Positions 1-9,230 of a DNA stretch of 64,000 bases are shown in pieces. The notes below the pieces were generated by a model. It worked only from the letters and a program-made list of their open reading frames with translations. It did not search any database and had not been told where the DNA came from. The position numbers and the translations under genes are program-made. The DNA comes from an aff. Roholtiella sp. LEGE 12411 (GTDB lineage: Bacteria > Cyanobacteriota > Cyanobacteriia > Cyanobacteriales > Nostocaceae), in the NCBI RefSeq assembly GCF_015206995.1, contig NZ_JADEXR010000015.1, positions 1 through 64,000 of the forward strand, read 5' to 3'. Every line of letters starts with the position of its first letter. Positions within the stretch are counted from its first letter, which is position 1.

Positions 1-30
1 ATGCCCAATCCCCTATCCCCCATGCCCCAA

Positions 31-1482
31 TTACTGATATCCTTGCCAAGGAATGACTTCAAGTGTGCCGCTAGGCTTGAATAGTACTTGAAAATGGGCA
101 AGAGGTTCTTTGTTATTGGGAGCAGCTACATTAGAGCCGTAAATGGCTTGGAACATCTTGGGTAGAGGTGTTTCCCGGAAATAGTCGAACGCAACTTGAT
201 TGAGTGGTTCATAATCGGCGATTACACCATCTTTGTTGACTGCTACCCGATATTTCAAATCTCGTGTAAAAGTGGGTTTACCACTCCAACTTTGGCGAAC
301 TGTCTTATAAAGCTTTTGGTTTAAACCCTTGATTGTTTTGGAGTCAGTAATTTTTTCCCCAACTACCTCTGGTGTGCTGAAGTATCCCCGCCAAGGGCTA
401 ACTTCCAGTACACCTTGTCTAGTAAATACTACTCGGAATTGAGCGATCGGCTCATTAGAAATGGGAGCGCGGTTAGCAGGATTATATAAGAGGTTAGGTA
501 GAGGAGTTTGCTGCACTCCTTGATTGGCCTCTTTATTCAGTGCTTTATAACCAACGATCGCCCCATCCGCCGCTACACCCACACGATAGATTAATTCTTG
601 CTTTAATCCTAAACGATTAGTCCAAGCTGGATGAATTTGGTTATATACTTGGCGATTCAATGCTCGTAGTTGGGATGCATCAGTAATTTCTGAAACAGTA
701 TTTAGCAGTGCTTCTAAATCTGTAATTGCTGGCTTGGTGGTGGATGCAGGAGTTGTAGCAGCTATGGGCGATGGTGTGGGGATTGCAGCAGCTGCTATGG
801 GCGTCGTCACAGGCGATGCGGAAGGGGTGACGCTGGGTATTGAGCTAGCCTGCTCATCTGGCTTCGGCTCTGGTGGACGCACTTGGGGAGGTGGAATTAA
901 ATTAAAGGCGATCGCGGCCACTGCTAAACTTGAGACTCCCACGGCAGCGGGTATTGCCTGTTTGACAAAGGCTGAACTAGCACCGCCATAGCGTCTGGTA
1001 ACTGGTTGTAGTTCTAATGACAGTTCTGGTAAAGTTTGGGTATCAGCAAAAAACTGATCTACTGCTTCCACTAAGTCAAACAACTGTACCGTACTCAAAT
1101 CTATTTGAATAGGCGGACGCTGAGGAGAGTTAGGCTTAGACTCAAAATTTTCTGGGGAACTCTCCGAATGCACAATTAACCTGTGTTGGTTGCTGTCAAT
1201 TTTCTGAAACTCTACTAATTCAGACTCTTGATTGTGCGCTTGGGGATTTGTTACATTACTCAAAAATTCTTGGGCATAGGCACTAACCGCCCTTACCAAA
1301 CTTTCAAAAAATTCTCGCCCTCCTACTAAGGGCTGATTATAACCAGATAAATAGCATTCTGCATTTACCAATATTGACAGTTCTGGGCGCAGTTCCTGAA
1401 AGTTTGCGGCCCTAGTGATATCACTTAACCCTTCTAAAAGCAGTGTACAATTAGGTAGACTGTACTTACGTTGAATATTCAT
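31..1482 (-). CDS. DUF4335 domain-containing protein
   Basis: A 483-residue protein recognised as the cyanobacterial DUF4335 family from its N-terminus (MNIQRKYSLPNCTLLLEGL) and from the DUF3038 gene directly upstream. Function is unknown. After the N-terminal domain there is one hydrophobic segment at about residues 178-196, then a Pro/Ala/Thr-rich linker, then two related modules of about 100 residues (roughly 255-365 and 370-483). Each module has an LN..(L/V)Y...(R/H)..W start, a YRV.V..DG..(V/A).Y..LN centre and an L.V.PW.GY end, so it is an internal duplication. Its start overlaps the stop of the upstream DUF3038 gene by 4 nt (ATGA), suggesting translational coupling. It is probably membrane-anchored; which side the duplicated part faces cannot be read from the sequence. 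Confidence 0.8.
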   Translation of the reverse strand: MNIQRKYSLPNCTLLLEGLSDITRAANFQELRPELSILVNAECYLSGYNQPLVGGREFFESLVRAVSAYAQEFLSNVTNPQAHNQESELVEFQKIDSNQHRLIVHSESSPENFESKPNSPQRPPIQIDLSTVQLFDLVEAVDQFFADTQTLPELSLELQPVTRRYGGASSAFVKQAIPAAVGVSSLAVAAIAFNLIPPPQVRPPEPKPDEQASSIPSVTPSASPVTTPIAAAAIPTPSPIAATTPASTTKPAITDLEALLNTVSEITDASQLRALNRQVYNQIHPAWTNRLGLKQELIYRVGVAADGAIVGYKALNKEANQGVQQTPLPNLLYNPANRAPISNEPIAQFRVVFTRQGVLEVSPWRGYFSTPEVVGEKITDSKTIKGLNQKLYKTVRQSWSGKPTFTRDLKYRVAVNKDGVIADYEPLNQVAFDYFRETPLPKMFQAIYGSNVAAPNNKEPLAHFQVLFKPSGTLEVIPWQGYQ

Positions 1483-2105
1483 TCTACTTCACCGTCAAAA
1501 AGACTAATCCAGAACCGTTGCATTCCCGCCGTACCGGTACAGAATAGTAATTGTCCCAATAAATGGATAGCCAATTCATCTAATTTGGCATCAGAACTCA
1601 ATGCTAGTACACCAGAACGTCGAGCATTCATCCGGCTCTTAAAATGCGCTCTAAACCGCTCTAAATAATTAGATAGCCGTAAATTTTGTTCTAGTGGAAT
1701 CTGCTTTTCATCCATTTGTTGATATATCATTAGTAGCTGGCGGATGACAACAGTTAAACGCCGCGCTATGTAGCAAGCAATTACCACCAAAGCTTTTGCT
1801 TCTATAATGGTTAAGGGGCGGCGGATATGCGCTCGTCGTAAGGGATTAGAGCTACGCATCCGCCATAGATTTACTCTGTCTTTAATAATTCCTTTAAGAT
1901 CGAGCTCTTGGGCAAAAGTCAGGATAGCTTCAGAACCACCAAGCTCCAAGGCTTCAATCGCCAATAAAATTAGATCAATTTGCAGGCGGGTTCTCCGAGG
2001 ACATCCCTGTCCGGCGATCGCAGGATCTGGTAAAGTCTCCAGAATCGTTGGCAGCGACTCTTGAGTTGGACTGTTGAAAGGCGTTAAACTTGCGGAGACA
2101 TTCAT
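1479..2105 (-). CDS. DUF3038 domain-containing protein
   Basis: A 208-residue, mostly helical protein with no clear signal peptide or membrane segment. It is assigned to DUF3038 from its general sequence (CPRRTRLQIDLILLAIEALE near residue 34) and its fixed pairing with a DUF4335 gene, an arrangement known from many cyanobacteria. The two genes overlap by 4 nt and form a two-gene operon read leftward. No catalytic motif is visible. The role is unknown; coupling with a membrane protein suggests a cytoplasmic partner, which is inference. Confidence 0.78.
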   Translation of the reverse strand: MNVSASLTPFNSPTQESLPTILETLPDPAIAGQGCPRRTRLQIDLILLAIEALELGGSEAILTFAQELDLKGIIKDRVNLWRMRSSNPLRRAHIRRPLTIIEAKALVVIACYIARRLTVVIRQLLMIYQQMDEKQIPLEQNLRLSNYLERFRAHFKSRMNARRSGVLALSSDAKLDELAIHLLGQLLFCTGTAGMQRFWISLFDGEVE

Positions 2106-2560
2106 TCTATAAATACCTTTTGCGGTTCCAACAGACTAGGTAAAACAAATTTAAGATAGGTAGCCAAATGTAAGAACATTAAGCCTGTGGCAGTAATATA
2201 ACTACCTGATATATACATTACTTACTCTTTCTACTCAAAAGTTCCCGTATACTAAAATCAAATTTTTAAAGCATAAGTTTATCCACCTCATTTGTGAGTG
2301 CAATACTTTCCCTAGCTTGGTTTAGATTCTAATTATCGTCAATAAACGACAAAACTTAAGCTTCGATCCCCAGCGTATGACATTATAGTGTACGATTTTT
2401 CAGGTATCGGGAATTGGGGATTGAGAACTGGAAACTGAGTACTACAGACTAGGAAGGGAGAAAGGCAACAGGAATTTATTTTCCCCTTTACTACTTACCC
2501 TTTAACCTTTTCCCTCTTCAACCCCCCATTCCCTATTCTCTAATCCCCAATCCCTGTTTT
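2106..2560. other. Intergenic gap with heptamer repeats
   Basis: This is the divergent promoter region between the DUF3038 gene (-) and apt (+). The right half (about 2405-2556) is built from degenerate heptamers of the GGGATTG / CCCCAAT type in both orientations, the short tandem repeat class common in Nostocales. No gene is seen. Confidence 0.6.
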
Positions 2561-3079
2561 ATGGATTTGAAGTCTCTAATTCGTGACATCCCAGATTTTC
2601 CTAAACCCGGAATTTTATTTCGGGATATTACTACGCTGCTGCGCGATCCGGAGGGACTGCGCTACACTATTGACATTTTTACACAAAAATGTATAGAAGC
2701 TGAGATCAAAGCGGATTATATTGTTGGTATGGAGTCGCGGGGGTTCATTTTTGCCTCACCTCTAGCTTATAAATTAGGATCTGGTTTTATTCCCGTCCGC
2801 AAAAGAGGTAAGTTACCAGCAGCAGTTCACTCAATTGAATATGAACTAGAGTATGGTACGGACTGCCTAGAAGTACATCAAGACGCTTTGCACCCAGGTA
2901 GCCGAATTTTGATTGTGGACGATCTGATTGCAACAGGTGGAACTGCGAGTGCAACAGCAAAGTTGGTACAGAATAATGGCTGCAAACTGGTGGGGTTTGG
3001 GTTTATTATCGAGCTACGAGATTTGCAAGGGCGTAAACATCTGCCGGATGTGCCGATTATCTCTTTAATTGAATATTAG
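2561..3079 (+). CDS. apt: adenine phosphoribosyltransferase
   Basis: A 172-residue enzyme of purine salvage, converting adenine and PRPP to AMP in the cytoplasm. The N-terminus ([20 protein letters not shown]) and the loop [16 protein letters not shown] are typical of Apt. The PRPP-binding motif [15 protein letters not shown] lies at about residues 119-133. Length matches the family. It stands alone; the following permease gene begins 74 nt later after a stretch of GACAAAT repeats, so an operon is uncertain. It lies near purF and purL, which feed the same nucleotide pool by the de novo route but are transcribed the other way. Confidence 0.96.
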   Translation: MDLKSLIRDIPDFPKPGILFRDITTLLRDPEGLRYTIDIFTQKCIEAEIKADYIVGMESRGFIFASPLAYKLGSGFIPVRKRGKLPAAVHSIEYELEYGTDCLEVHQDALHPGSRILIVDDLIATGGTASATAKLVQNNGCKLVGFGFIIELRDLQGRKHLPDVPIISLIEY

Positions 3080-3153
3080 TCAATGGTCATTAGTTATTAG
3101 TTACTAGACAAAGGACAAATGATAGATGACAAAAGACAAAGGACAAATGACAA
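3080..3153. repeat. GACAAAT-type heptamer repeats
   Basis: Degenerate tandem words (GTCATTAG, GACAAAG, GACAAAT) fill the spacer between apt and the permease gene. The ATG of the permease sits inside the last repeat unit (GACAAATGACAT). Similar arrays occur at about 39035-39105 and 42110-42180. Confidence 0.65.
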
Positions 3154-4200
3154 ATGACATCTACAAAAATTTCCTTGGAGACAGGACGGGATTGGCTAAT
3201 CAGGCTAGTCACAAATGAGACTTTTATTTATGTGGCGAAGCGGCTATTGCAGGCACTACTAACTTTGTTTTTGGCGTCAGCGTTGTCGTTTTTTATCATT
3301 CAACTTGCTCCAGGGGATTATGTAGATACGCTACGGCAAAATCCTAAGATATCCCCAGAAAGAATAGAGGAAATCAAGCGGCAGTTTGGACTTGATAAAT
3401 CTTGGCCAGAGCAATTTGGGCTGTGGCTGTGGCGAATCTTGACAAAAGGGGATTTCGGTACGAGTTTTGTTTACCAGCGTTCGGTGGCGTCCTTGTTGTG
3501 GGAACGAGTACCAGCAACTTTGCTATTGGCGATCGCATCTTTAATTGCAACTTGGGCGATCGCTATCCCTTTAGGAATCTTTGCAGCTGTCCAGCAAAAT
3601 AAGCTAGCTGACCGGATTTTACAAGTAGTTAGCTATGCCGGACAAGGCTTTCCCAGTTTCATTACCGCCTTAGCGCTACTGGTTTTTGCCCAAATGACCT
3701 CACCGCTGTTTCCAGTAGGTAGCATGACTAGCATTAATCATGCAGAACTGTCTTGGTTTGGCAGATTTCTAGATATCGGTTGGCACATGATTTTACCAAC
3801 TATTGCCCTGTCGATTACTAGCTTTGCTGGTTTGCAGCGCATCACTCGCGGCGAATTATTGGATGTTCTACGTCAAGATTATATCCAAACGGCCCGTGCC
3901 AAAGGACTACCAGAAAATCGCGTGATTTACGTTCATGCTCTCCGTAATGCAATAAATCCCTTAATTACCTTATTGGGTTTTGAATTAGCCGGTTTATTAA
4001 ATGGTGCATTCATTGCCGAATTTTTCTTTAACTGGCCCGGTTTAGGGAGATTGACTTTACAAGCTTTACAAGCTCAAGATTTATATTTGTTAATGGCAAG
4101 CTTGGTAATGGGTGCAGTGCTGCTGATTGTTGGCAATTTAATCGCCGACTTGATGCTCAAAGCAGCCGATCCGCGTATTCAACTAGAAAATCTTAATTAG
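3154..4200 (+). CDS. ABC transporter permease, DppB/OppB type
   Basis: A 348-residue inner-membrane permease of the dipeptide/oligopeptide (and nickel) ABC importer family. Visible features are an N-terminal membrane segment (about 30-52, LLTLFLASALSFFIIQLAPG), the family signature LAPGDYVDTLR followed by RRQFGLDKSWPEQF-like sequence, several further membrane helices, and the EAA-type cytoplasmic loop DYIQTARAKGLPENRVIYVH at about residues 246-265 that contacts the ATPase. No partner permease, ATPase or binding protein is adjacent, so it is an orphan and its substrate is unknown. In cyanobacteria such components are often scattered. The start lies within GACAAAT repeats and lacks a clear Shine-Dalgarno; the reading from MTSTKISLE is still the most likely. 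Confidence 0.88.
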   Translation: MTSTKISLETGRDWLIRLVTNETFIYVAKRLLQALLTLFLASALSFFIIQLAPGDYVDTLRQNPKISPERIEEIKRQFGLDKSWPEQFGLWLWRILTKGDFGTSFVYQRSVASLLWERVPATLLLAIASLIATWAIAIPLGIFAAVQQNKLADRILQVVSYAGQGFPSFITALALLVFAQMTSPLFPVGSMTSINHAELSWFGRFLDIGWHMILPTIALSITSFAGLQRITRGELLDVLRQDYIQTARAKGLPENRVIYVHALRNAINPLITLLGFELAGLLNGAFIAEFFFNWPGLGRLTLQALQAQDLYLLMASLVMGAVLLIVGNLIADLMLKAADPRIQLENLN

Positions 4201-4300
4201 TCATTGGTCATTTGTCACTTGTTAAGAGTCATAAGACAGGAGCCATTGGTTATTTCTCCACCTGCTCCCCCTCTCCCCCTCTCTCCCTTTCCCCATCCCC

Positions 4301-4585
4301 ATGCTCTCAGAACTCTATTACCTGGTGCGTTCACAAACTGACGGACGTTATCTCATAGCTCGTCCCAATGCCGACGACGCATCAAGTTATTTGTTATTGT
4401 TTCGGGAAAATTTTGACGCCTTAAGTTATCTAAATACCCACGCAGCAGAAGTTGCAAGCCGTTTTGCTGTGGAATCTATTCCTGGTACGCAGGTGGGAAA
4501 CTTGTTGAAACGCTGGGGTTTTAGCGGTGTGGGTATTGTTAGTGATCCTTTATTGCCCAAAGTTGAGTTTTTACAGCACAATTAA
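4301..4585 (+). CDS. Conserved hypothetical protein, 94 aa
   Basis: A small soluble protein with no signal peptide or membrane segment. The sequence (MLSELYYLVRSQTDGRYLIA...) looks like a real, folded cyanobacterial hypothetical: balanced composition, Val/Ile-rich end and a GFSGVGIV motif near residue 75. It follows the ABC permease by 100 nt on the same strand, separated by C-rich heptamer repeats that run right up to the ATG. I do not recognise a family and assign no function. Confidence 0.6.
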   Translation: MLSELYYLVRSQTDGRYLIARPNADDASSYLLLFRENFDALSYLNTHAAEVASRFAVESIPGTQVGNLLKRWGFSGVGIVSDPLLPKVEFLQHN

Positions 4586-4595
4586 GTTTTTGAAT

Positions 4596-4632
4596 AAGCG
4601 TAGACGCAAAGCGGCTTGTCGTCAGACATCGC
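4596..4632 (+). repeat. Small dispersed repeat, family A, copy 1
   Basis: A 37-nt sequence starting AAGCGTAGACGC and ending AGACATCGC. A second copy with about 33 of 37 identical positions lies at 57968-58004, inside the coding sequence of an esterase. A related core (GCGTAGACGC, AGAGCGG) is present near 10343. This matches the class of small dispersed repeats known from Nostoc genomes. Confidence 0.75.
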
Positions 4633-4650
4633 TTTCATGGTGTTTAAGTT

Positions 4651-4756
4651 AGGACTTACGCAACTGGCACACAAGGCTTCTGGTATAAGAAGGTTTTTTG
4701 GACTTTTGACTCTGGACAACCTCTGGCGTTAAAAATATGACACTTGCGTAAGTCCT
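4651..4756. mobile_element. MITE-like element, 106 bp
   Basis: The ends form an inverted repeat: AGGACTTACGCAA at 4651-4663 and its exact complement TTGCGTAAGTCCT at 4744-4756. Pairing continues imperfectly to about 19 positions (17 matches). There is no coding sequence inside. Size and terminal repeats fit a miniature inverted-repeat transposable element mobilised in trans by a transposase encoded elsewhere. A clear target-site duplication is not visible. Confidence 0.65.
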
Positions 4757-4920
4757 GTTTAAACTTGCTTGTTCGCGTCGATAAACTTCCACCTGTTGCT
4801 TACGCCAATCTACAATTCTATTTAGAGGATCTATTAATTTTAGCCTGGGCGGGGACTGTGGTTAGGGGAAAGGCGATCAGGAATAATCTGTACCCTCAAC
4901 CCTACTTCAGTCCCCAATCG

Positions 4921-6426
4921 TTACACTACTACTTTTTCTTTTTCCAATATCAGCTTAGAACGCTTCACCTGCTCAGGAATCGCCACAGGATAATCTCCAG
5001 TGAAGCAGGCGGAACAGAAACTATTGGTGTCTTCTTGCGTAGCTTCTAGCATTCCCTCCCAACTGAGATAGGCAAGGCTATCCACTTCCAGTTGCTTAGC
5101 GATTTCTTCTACTGACTTGGTAGCAGCAATTAGCTGATCCTGGCTATCAGTATCGATGCCATAAAAGCAGGGGTGAGTTACTGGGGGGGAAGAAATTCGC
5201 ATGTGTACTTCCACTGCACCTGCTTCACGCAAGGTTTTGACTAGTTTACGGCTAGTAGTACCCCGGACAATGGAATCATCTACAATGATCACACGCTTAC
5301 CCGCCAATACATCTTTGAGGGGGTTTAGTTTCATGCGGATACCCGACTCGCGCATAGTTTGTGTGGGCTGAATGAAGGTTCGCCCAACGTAGCGATTTTT
5401 AATCAGTCCTTCAACATAGGCTACTCCAGAGGCTTGGGAAAACCCAATAGCAGCAGGTATACCAGAATCAGGAACACCAAAGACAATATCAGCATCTACG
5501 GGAGATTCTTCAGCTAACTGCCTTCCTAACCGCATTCGGTAACTATACAAACTCTCGTTATGCATGACGCTATCAGGGCGGGCAAAGTAAATCATCTCAA
5601 AAATACATAGCTTCCGCTGAAGCTTTTGGCTCCAGTGGTAAGAAGCCAAACCTTCTTCGGTAATCCAAACTAACTCTCCTGGTTCTACGTCCCGCAGATA
5701 TTCGGCTCCAATGATATCTAAACCACAAGTCTCGGAAGCTAAAACGTAACGGACTGGATTACCCGCTAAAGTGCCAATTACTAAGGGGCGAATGCCATTG
5801 GGATCGCGGACACCCATAACGCCAATGGGAGTGCCAATGACTAAACTAAAGGCTCCATAGCAGCGGTGAAACGCTTGAATGGAACCTTCGAGCCAATCTG
5901 CTCCAGCATTGATTGCTTGCGCGATCGCAAAAGCGATCATTTCTGAGTCCGTTGTCGTAACTAAGTTGCATTTGTTTTCAAGCAACTCTTGACGCAACTG
6001 CACAGTATTGACTAAATTACCGTTATGTGCTAGTGCTAATGTACCTAAGCGAGTTTCAAGTACAGCAGGTTGGGCATTAACTTTGCGACTCGAACCTGTT
6101 GTGGAATAACGAGTGTGACCAACAGCAAGATTACCAGGTAACTGGTTCAAGATAGATTCATTGAAGACTTGGGACACCAAGCCCATATCTTTGTGGAGGT
6201 GTACTTGTGTACCTGCAAATGTGGCAATCCCAGCTGATTCTTGACCCCGGTGCTGGAGGGCATATAATCCAAAGTAGGTCAGCTTCGCAACATCTTCTCC
6301 CGGTGCGAAAATGCCAAAAACACCGCAAGCTTCTTCTGGCTTATCAGGACGATTTTCATGACTATTGATTGGGTTGTTTGTCTGTTGGGAGTAATCATCC
6401 AAAGTGACGGGATGGATGGGAATCAT
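4921..6426 (-). CDS. purF: amidophosphoribosyltransferase
   Basis: A 501-residue enzyme for the first committed step of purine synthesis: PRPP plus glutamine to phosphoribosylamine. After a likely propeptide, Cys34 (EEACGVFGIF) is the N-terminal nucleophile of the glutaminase domain, with the HRGQESAGIAT signature following. The PRTase domain carries VIIVDDSIVRGTTS. Four cysteines in the positions expected for an Fe-S cluster are visible (LCIFE, HPCFYG, FCSACF), as in the Bacillus-type enzyme. It lies downstream of purL on the same strand with a gap of about 186 nt, a conserved cyanobacterial pairing. They may be co-transcribed. Confidence 0.97.
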   Translation of the reverse strand: MIPIHPVTLDDYSQQTNNPINSHENRPDKPEEACGVFGIFAPGEDVAKLTYFGLYALQHRGQESAGIATFAGTQVHLHKDMGLVSQVFNESILNQLPGNLAVGHTRYSTTGSSRKVNAQPAVLETRLGTLALAHNGNLVNTVQLRQELLENKCNLVTTTDSEMIAFAIAQAINAGADWLEGSIQAFHRCYGAFSLVIGTPIGVMGVRDPNGIRPLVIGTLAGNPVRYVLASETCGLDIIGAEYLRDVEPGELVWITEEGLASYHWSQKLQRKLCIFEMIYFARPDSVMHNESLYSYRMRLGRQLAEESPVDADIVFGVPDSGIPAAIGFSQASGVAYVEGLIKNRYVGRTFIQPTQTMRESGIRMKLNPLKDVLAGKRVIIVDDSIVRGTTSRKLVKTLREAGAVEVHMRISSPPVTHPCFYGIDTDSQDQLIAATKSVEEIAKQLEVDSLAYLSWEGMLEATQEDTNSFCSACFTGDYPVAIPEQVKRSKLILEKEKVVV

Positions 6427-6612
6427 GCTAGCTTTGCTCCTGGTGGGGGGGTCAAGTCACTGGGATTATGTTGTTAGACAGTTACGGATTTCTTAATAAA
6501 TCTTTAACCATCTATTAAAACAGTACCGTAATTATGCTCAAGGATGTAAATAGTTCTGAATGCTAAGTAGTGAGTATTTAGACTTCACCTAGAACTCACT
6601 AATTCTAGGAAA

Positions 6613-9045
6613 TCAGGACTGGGGGGTAGTGGTGTGAATAGCTAGACGTTTAGAAATGGCATTGTAAAAGCGATCGCTAATATCTTCGATCCTAACCTTA
6701 ATTAAAGTTTGGTTATCAGCGGTTAAAACCGCCAAATCGGTGTCGAAATTACCTACCATACCCAATTTTTGCCATTCTTTACCCAGATGTTCCTGTAAAT
6801 AGGATTCCCAAATTTCTTGTTGTTTTGAGGGTACAGAAACTAAAATTCGTGACCCACCTTCGCCAAAAAGCACTTCATCAAGGCGAAGAAGTGCGGTGAG
6901 ACAGCCCCCATCTTCTCTGCAAGAGGATTCGCCAAAACGGTTTGCGTCGATATTGATTTCGGCACCGAGTTTACCAGCAATACAACATTCTGCCAGGGCA
7001 ATAGCTACTCCTCCCTCAGCACAATCGTGAGCTGAATGTACCCAACCAGCACGAATGCCCTCGCGGCAAACTTTCTGTACGCGGCGTTCCAAATCAAAAT
7101 CTACCCGTGGCGGTTTTCCAGCAATAGTGCCGTGGATAGTGGCTAAATACTCAGATGCTCCCAGACTGATTGTGGAAGCTAAAGGTAATCCAAGAAGATA
7201 AATTACATCCCCGGCCGCTTGCCAACCTTGACCGCAAATTTTGGTTAAATCGGAAATCAGCCCTACCATCCCAACAACTGGGGTGGGATAGATTGGTTGA
7301 GGAGTACCTTGAGAATCAAGAGTTTCGTTGTACAGAGAGACATTTCCGCCTGTGACTGGTGTTGCTAATTCTCGGCAACCTTCAGCCAAACCGCGACAAG
7401 CTTCTGCTAATTGCCAGTAACCAATCGGTTTTTCTGGAGAGCCAAAATTCAGGTTATCCGTCACCGCCAGAGGTTCTGCACCCACACAACTAAGATTGCG
7501 TGCAGCTTCTGCCACCACAGCCTTAGCACCCTCGTAGGGATCAAGGTAAACATAACGAGGATTGCAATCTACCGTAGCCGCCACCCCACGTTGGTCATTA
7601 GTAGGACTTCTCTTCCCTTCCCCTATTCTTCCACTCCCCCCCTCTTCTTCTAGGGGGCGTAAACGCACTACAGCGGCATCTGCACCACCTGGTAGGATGA
7701 CTGTATTGTTCTGCACTTGATGATCATACTGACGATATACCCAGCGTTTAGATGCGATCGTGGGCGTATCGAGCAAAGTTAAAAGAATATCATTCCAACT
7801 TTGCAGATGTCCTAAAATTTCAACACCAGCAATTGTACAGGGGGGTAAAGAATCAGGCGTCCATTCCCAGGCTTTTAAGGCATATTCTGGCGGTTGAGCC
7901 AACAATTCTCGATGATAAAGAGGAGTATTTTCCACTAACGCCTCAGTTGGAATTTCTGCTGCTATTTCACCCTGAAACAGAATCTTCACAATGGGTTCAG
8001 CAATCACAACACCAGCGACAACAGCCTGAAGTCCCCAACGGTGGAAAATATCGATTAACTCCCCCTCACGTCCCTTATGGGCAACAAACAGCATCCGTTC
8101 TTGAGATTCTGAGAGTAAGTATTCATACGGAACCATCCCCAACTCCCGCACGGGAATCTTATCTAAATCCAGTTCAATCCCTACACCGCCCTTTGCTGCC
8201 ATCTCTGAGGTAGAACAGCTGATACCAGCTGCTCCCATATCTTGTGCAGCAACAACTGCACCTGTCTTAAACGCCTCCAAACAAGCTTCAATTAACGACT
8301 TTTCCAAAAAAGGGTCGCCCACTTGCACTGCGGGACGGTCATCCATTGACTGATCACTCAATTCTGCGCTGGCAAAACTTGCGCCTCCCATGCCGTCGCG
8401 GCCAGTGGTGGAACCAACATACAGCACGGGATTACCTAAGCCAGATGCCCCAGATTTGACAATTTCTGGCGTTTCCATCAACCCTAGTGCCATAACATTC
8501 ACTAGGGGATTATCAGAGTAAGCAAGGTCAAAGTAAACTTCGCCGCCGACAGTGGGCACTCCCACACAATTACCATAATGAGCAATTCCTGCGACGACAC
8601 CGTTAAATAATCGCTGGGTTTTGGCATCTTCTAGGGAACCGAAACGCAGCGAGTTTAATAGGGCAATGGGACGTGCACCCATTGTAAAAATATCTCTCAG
8701 GATGCCTCCTACCCCAGTTGCGGCTCCTTGGAATGGTTCAACAGCTGAAGGGTGGTTGTGGGATTCAATCTTAAAAGCCAATTGCAGTCCGTCGCCTAAG
8801 TCCACAACACCAGCATTTTCACCAGGCCCCACGAGAATGCGGGGCCCATCTGTAGGAAACTGTTTGAGTAAAGGTCGAGAATTTTTATAACAGCAATGCT
8901 CTGACCACATCACCCCAAACATTCCTAGTTCAGCTTTGTTAGGATGACGCCCTAATCGGCGGACAATTTCTGCGTATTCTTCTGGCTTTAGACCTTCAGC
9001 AGCGATTTCTTCAGGGGAAAAGGGAGCAGCGGATGTGGCGGTCAT
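6613..9045 (-). CDS. purL: phosphoribosylformylglycinamidine synthase subunit PurL
   Basis: An 810-residue ATP-dependent synthetase subunit (small PurL type) that makes FGAM from FGAR, acting with PurQ and PurS, which are not in this window. Recognised from [19 protein letters not shown] near residue 46, the [20 protein letters not shown] motif near 91 and two repeated AIRS-like halves. Normal proteins of this type are somewhat shorter. The excess includes about 20 residues at 467-486 (Glu/Gly/Arg-rich), whose DNA resembles the C/T-rich heptamer repeats of intergenic regions (see separate entry). The insertion lies between the two halves, just before [20 protein letters not shown], so the enzyme may tolerate it. 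Upstream of purF. Confidence 0.96.
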   Translation of the reverse strand: MTATSAAPFSPEEIAAEGLKPEEYAEIVRRLGRHPNKAELGMFGVMWSEHCCYKNSRPLLKQFPTDGPRILVGPGENAGVVDLGDGLQLAFKIESHNHPSAVEPFQGAATGVGGILRDIFTMGARPIALLNSLRFGSLEDAKTQRLFNGVVAGIAHYGNCVGVPTVGGEVYFDLAYSDNPLVNVMALGLMETPEIVKSGASGLGNPVLYVGSTTGRDGMGGASFASAELSDQSMDDRPAVQVGDPFLEKSLIEACLEAFKTGAVVAAQDMGAAGISCSTSEMAAKGGVGIELDLDKIPVRELGMVPYEYLLSESQERMLFVAHKGREGELIDIFHRWGLQAVVAGVVIAEPIVKILFQGEIAAEIPTEALVENTPLYHRELLAQPPEYALKAWEWTPDSLPPCTIAGVEILGHLQSWNDILLTLLDTPTIASKRWVYRQYDHQVQNNTVILPGGADAAVVRLRPLEEEGGSGRIGEGKRSPTNDQRGVAATVDCNPRYVYLDPYEGAKAVVAEAARNLSCVGAEPLAVTDNLNFGSPEKPIGYWQLAEACRGLAEGCRELATPVTGGNVSLYNETLDSQGTPQPIYPTPVVGMVGLISDLTKICGQGWQAAGDVIYLLGLPLASTISLGASEYLATIHGTIAGKPPRVDFDLERRVQKVCREGIRAGWVHSAHDCAEGGVAIALAECCIAGKLGAEINIDANRFGESSCREDGGCLTALLRLDEVLFGEGGSRILVSVPSKQQEIWESYLQEHLGKEWQKLGMVGNFDTDLAVLTADNQTLIKVRIEDISDRFYNAISKRLAIHTTTPQS
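7588..7647. repeat. Repeat-like in-frame insertion in purL
   Basis: About 60 nt encoding purL residues 467-486. On the + strand it is C/T-rich with heptamer-like words (CCCTTCCCCTATTCTTCCACT). Its complement resembles the GGGGAGT array at 10262-10288 and the insertion in cyaC. The frame is kept. That it is an insertion is inferred from its composition and from the usual close spacing of the flanking PurL motifs. Confidence 0.55.
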
Positions 9046-9230
9046 GGAAGTAATGCACCAATTGAACAGAGCATTATTCTATCGATTTACTTGCCCTCTA
9101 AGTGCAGTTCTAAGAATGTAGATAATTCTGTGTTCGTTTTCTTAAGGTAAATACTCACACAATATTTACTAAATTTTTACATAATTGGTTTTTTTTGCAC
9201 CGATCTAGAAAGTGTTTAGCTATAACTAGC

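Larger units (their letters stand above)
4586..4920. other. Intergenic gap holding a dispersed repeat and a MITE-like element
   Basis: The gap lies between convergent genes, the 94-aa gene (+) and purF (-). It contains the small dispersed repeat at 4596-4632 and the MITE-like element at 4651-4756. No coding sequence is convincing; the open frame at 4744-5049 largely overlaps purF in antisense. Confidence 0.6.

Noticed and set aside
4744-5049. 101-codon frame at the 3' end of purF
   Set aside because: Mostly antisense to purF and begins inside the MITE-like element.
7411-8213. Plus-strand frames inside purL
   Set aside because: Antisense shadows of a clear purL gene, with no family resemblance.
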